Origin: Methanobacterium veterum
GTDB taxonomy: Archaea; Methanobacteriota; Methanobacteria; Methanobacteriales; Methanobacteriaceae
Assembly (NCBI RefSeq): GCF_000745485.1
Contig: NZ_JQJK01000014.1
Location: forward strand, 62,001-126,000
Reading direction: 5' to 3'
DNA length: 64,000 nt
How positions within the stretch are numbered: the stretch's first letter is position 1; each line of letters starts with the position of its first letter. Positions 61,668 to 64,000 of this stretch are shown one piece after another. The translations under genes were made by a program, and so were the position numbers. A model generated the notes under the pieces. That model had not been told where the DNA came from. It did not search any database and was given only the letters and a program-made list of their open reading frames with translations.

Positions 61668-63347
61668 CTATTCTTTTTCTTCTTTTTCCCATCTTTTAAG
61701 GCACTGGTCAATGGTTAAACAGAATTTACTTTCCATGATTTCCTGTTCCAGTCTTGTTTTTTTAATAGATTGTCTGAGAGGTCCATAGACGTTGGCGGCT
61801 TTAACTTTAATGCCGCGGCTCTTCAGTTCGTCGACAAGTTCTTCTAACATTTCTATTCCTGAATAATCAATAAAAGAAGTGGCTTCAAAATCTAAAACAA
61901 ATAATTTAGTGTCTTTATATTTTCCATCTACTAAATCTATAATGGTATTTTTCACGTTTTCTGTGTTCAGGAATATCTGTGACCCGTCAACCCTCACAAT
62001 GAGGGTATGGGATGCTATTTCAGCTTCTGGGCGGCGTTTAATATCTAAATATTGTACAGTACCTGGAATACGACCTAGTATGGCTATATGTGGGTTGTAC
62101 ATGTTTTTAAGCAAGCTTAAGACGGATAATATAACTCCTATTACGATCCCTTCCAGTGCACCAATAAATAGCACGGTTAAAAGCGTTACAACTGCAACAG
62201 TAAATTCTATCTTGTTGAAATTATAGATTTTACGGAAATGGGGAATATCAACCAGGCCCCTTATTACATACAGTACAATGGCAGCTAGTATGGCTTGAGG
62301 CAAGTTGTAAAATACTCCTGTAAATAAAACCAGAACTAATAAAAGTACTAGTCCAGATACCCCTCCAGCAAGTTGGGTTTTTGCTCCGCTTTCGTCAGCT
62401 ACTGCGGTTCTTGATAGGGTTCCACTTATTGGCAGCCCCTGGAAAAGGCCCACAGCTACATTAGATGCCCCCAAAGCCAGCAGTTCCTGGTTTTTATCAA
62501 CTTTATAGTTGTTTTTAGCAGCATATTCAGAGGCGAATATATACCCTTCCACATAACTTACAAGAAAAACAGTCACTGCTAGAGTGATCAGGATATTAAT
62601 ATCTATCAAAGTGGGATCTGGAACTATCAAAGCAGGCAATCCTTGAGGAAGGCTCCCTACTATTTTTACACCTAAAGAAGCTAAATTAGCCAGAGTAACG
62701 ACTGCAATTGACCCTAAAACAAGGAACAAAGTATTGGGTAGTTTAGGAAATTTTTTAGTGGCTAAAATTAAAAAAAGAATTCCACCGATACCAATGGCAA
62801 GAGTAGCAGGGTTGACCTGGTTAATATGCATGAAAAGATAATACATACGGTTAAAAAAAGTCCCTGAGCCTCCAGGTATTCCAAGTAATGTGGGGAGCTG
62901 TCCCGAGGCAATATATAAGGCTAAGCCTGCTAAAAATCCGGTTAAAACAGTTTTTGAAATAAATTTAATTATAAATCCTAATCTTAAAGCCCATGATATG
63001 AGTGCGAGAATCCCCACCATGACGGCTACAAGTGATGCCATCATGAAGTACTGGCCGGTATCTACAGCCATCAGAGAACCAATTGTAGAACCAACCAGTA
63101 TAGAAATAGTTGATGTAGGGCCGATAGACAGTTGTTTAGATGTCCCAAAAATCATGTAAACCAGTAAAGCGATCATTGCAGAATATAAACCAATTTCTGG
63201 AGGCAGCCCTGCTAGAGAAACGTATGCCATGGCTTCGGGTATTGTAAATGCCCCAACTGTAATTCCAGCAATAATATCTGGCCTTAACCATTCTTTATTG
63301 TACGATCTTGCCCACCGGGTTATTGGGAGTAATGATGAAACTTTCAT
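61668..63347 (-). CDS. SulP family anion permease with STAS domain
   Basis: 559 residues from ATG at 63347 (TTGGAGACTAAAACC is the site; TTG at 63362 overlaps it). Ten to fourteen membrane helices: PDIIAGITVGAFTIPEAMAY and GLPPEIGLYSAMIALLVYMI FGTSKQLSIGPTSTISILVG, the SulP signatures; a STAS domain (about 430-550: LIVRVDGSQIFLNTENVKNT; VLDFEATSFIDYSGIEMLEE). Transports sulfate, bicarbonate or related anions. For a methanogen, bicarbonate or sulfate are both plausible; not resolvable here. Confidence 0.92.
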   Translation of the reverse strand: MKVSSLLPITRWARSYNKEWLRPDIIAGITVGAFTIPEAMAYVSLAGLPPEIGLYSAMIALLVYMIFGTSKQLSIGPTSTISILVGSTIGSLMAVDTGQYFMMASLVAVMVGILALISWALRLGFIIKFISKTVLTGFLAGLALYIASGQLPTLLGIPGGSGTFFNRMYYLFMHINQVNPATLAIGIGGILFLILATKKFPKLPNTLFLVLGSIAVVTLANLASLGVKIVGSLPQGLPALIVPDPTLIDINILITLAVTVFLVSYVEGYIFASEYAAKNNYKVDKNQELLALGASNVAVGLFQGLPISGTLSRTAVADESGAKTQLAGGVSGLVLLLVLVLFTGVFYNLPQAILAAIVLYVIRGLVDIPHFRKIYNFNKIEFTVAVVTLLTVLFIGALEGIVIGVILSVLSLLKNMYNPHIAILGRIPGTVQYLDIKRRPEAEIASHTLIVRVDGSQIFLNTENVKNTIIDLVDGKYKDTKLFVLDFEATSFIDYSGIEMLEELVDELKSRGIKVKAANVYGPLRQSIKKTRLEQEIMESKFCLTIDQCLKRWEKEEKE

Positions 63348-63584
63348 GGTTTTAGTCTCCAATTTTGAGCCAAATTAAATTATAAAAGTTTTATCTCTCT
63401 TTTAATATGTGGGTCATTTTTGTTAAAAGTAATGTTCAATGTCAGGTTTATGGTTAAATTTGTGTATTTTCCAGTTGTATGAATATGGAAAATAAAGAAC
63501 AATGAATTAAATTTGTTTAAATATATTAAAATCAATTTTTTTCTATACTCTAATTTAACTCATGGATTTCCAGCAATTTTACAC

Positions 63585-63962
63585 CTAAAAAAATATAGGG
63601 TCATCTTTACGGGAATCTTCGGCCTGTTTTTTCTCTAATTCTTTCATTTTCTTTCTTACAGCGAGAATGAATCTAGTTGCATCTGCAGACCTAACTTTTC
63701 TAACGGTTATTTTGCCGCTGGTAAACCATATTCTAATTCTAGCATACCCATAAAAATCAGTATCTTTCTTTTTATAGATACGTACTATATTCTTATATAG
63801 AACCAGTCCGTCTTCCATCATTATGCCCGTAGGTGTCATAATTACCTTGTGCCTGTCACCGGTGACACTTAAATATTCATCGTCCCCATACTTTGACGTG
63901 GTTTTCTTTCGTTTTCTTTTTCTTTTATTAGGTATTTCAGATCCTTCCTTTTTTGACGGCAT
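63585..63962 (-). CDS. hypothetical basic protein, 125 aa
   Basis: N-terminal 25 residues are lysine-rich (SEIPNKRKRKRKKTTSKYGD), then a beta-rich part (YLSVTGDRHKVIMTPTGIMM, EDGLVLYKNIVRIYKKKDTD FYGYARIRIWFTSGKITVRK) and a C-terminal helix, similar in plan to PH-like domains. Possibly nucleic-acid or membrane associated. ATG after GAGGAGGCACTGATC. Not recognised. Confidence 0.65.
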   Translation of the reverse strand: MPSKKEGSEIPNKRKRKRKKTTSKYGDDEYLSVTGDRHKVIMTPTGIMMEDGLVLYKNIVRIYKKKDTDFYGYARIRIWFTSGKITVRKVRSADATRFILAVRKKMKELEKKQAEDSRKDDPIFF

Positions 63963-64000
63963 GATCAGTGCCTCCTCTACTAGAGTATATCATTGTCCTT

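Overview
The window is AT-rich archaeal chromosome. The gene set points to a hydrogenotrophic methanogen of the Methanobacteriales, most likely Methanobacterium or a close relative: a CDC48-type AAA ATPase, pelota, AglB oligosaccharyltransferase, two Alba chromatin proteins, a methanogen-type S-adenosyl/inosyl-homocysteine hydrolase, an F420-dependent sulfite reductase-like protein, MurG-like and MraY-like enzymes as used for pseudomurein, a Pmp-repeat adhesin, and archaeal BRE/TATA promoters with GGAGGTGA-type ribosome binding sites. I saw no rRNA, tRNA, CRISPR array, transposase or phage structural gene.

Layout. 1-8 kb: flavodoxin-family remnant at the edge, SHOCT protein, large adhesin, SpoIIM-like protein, MurG-like transferase, YbjQ and PRC-barrel proteins. 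8.8-16.3 kb: AglB, MraY-like transferase, secreted M14-like peptidase, a dense palindrome cluster, pelota. 16.5-24.9 kb: orphan response regulator, prephenate dehydrogenase, two DUF389 proteins, then a decayed accessory stretch (ChaB, SpoIIAA-like and DUF2795 pseudogenes, PRC-barrel, cupredoxin-like protein). 25-27.6 kb: P-type H+-ATPase pseudogene. 27.9-33.6 kb: CDC48, homocysteine hydrolase, DUF2119. 33.7-38.2 kb: histidine kinase and a PadR/sulfite-reductase operon. 38.5-46.9 kb: secreted proteins, flippase, a two-component signalling cluster. 47-51.9 kb: operon for peptide and amino-acid uptake. 52-59 kb: putative small RNAs, Alba paralogues, TPR protein and small unknowns. 60-64 kb: cation/proton antiporter and SulP permease.

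Four things stand out. (1) Several genes with strong ribosome binding sites seem to start at ATT, ATA or CTG; the POT peptide transporter at 48492 is the clearest. (2) A putative family of structured RNAs (52.2-52.8 kb, 41.8 kb and the leader at 39.5 kb) has long stems and CCTCC/CACCTT loops complementary to ribosome binding sites; three of these promoters, plus those of the peptide operon and a small membrane protein, share an operator at fixed distance from the TATA box. (3) Perfect short palindromes with mostly 3-nt centres form nested clusters at 13.7-14.3, 22.1-22.45 and 26.7-26.9 kb, and two of these interrupt genes. (4) An F420-type sulfite reductase carries an N-terminal HAAS-like domain and is coupled to a PadR regulator gene.

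A MITE-like repeat of about 150 bp is present in two good copies and perhaps three decayed ones. All functional assignments come from reading the translated sequence; no database search was run.
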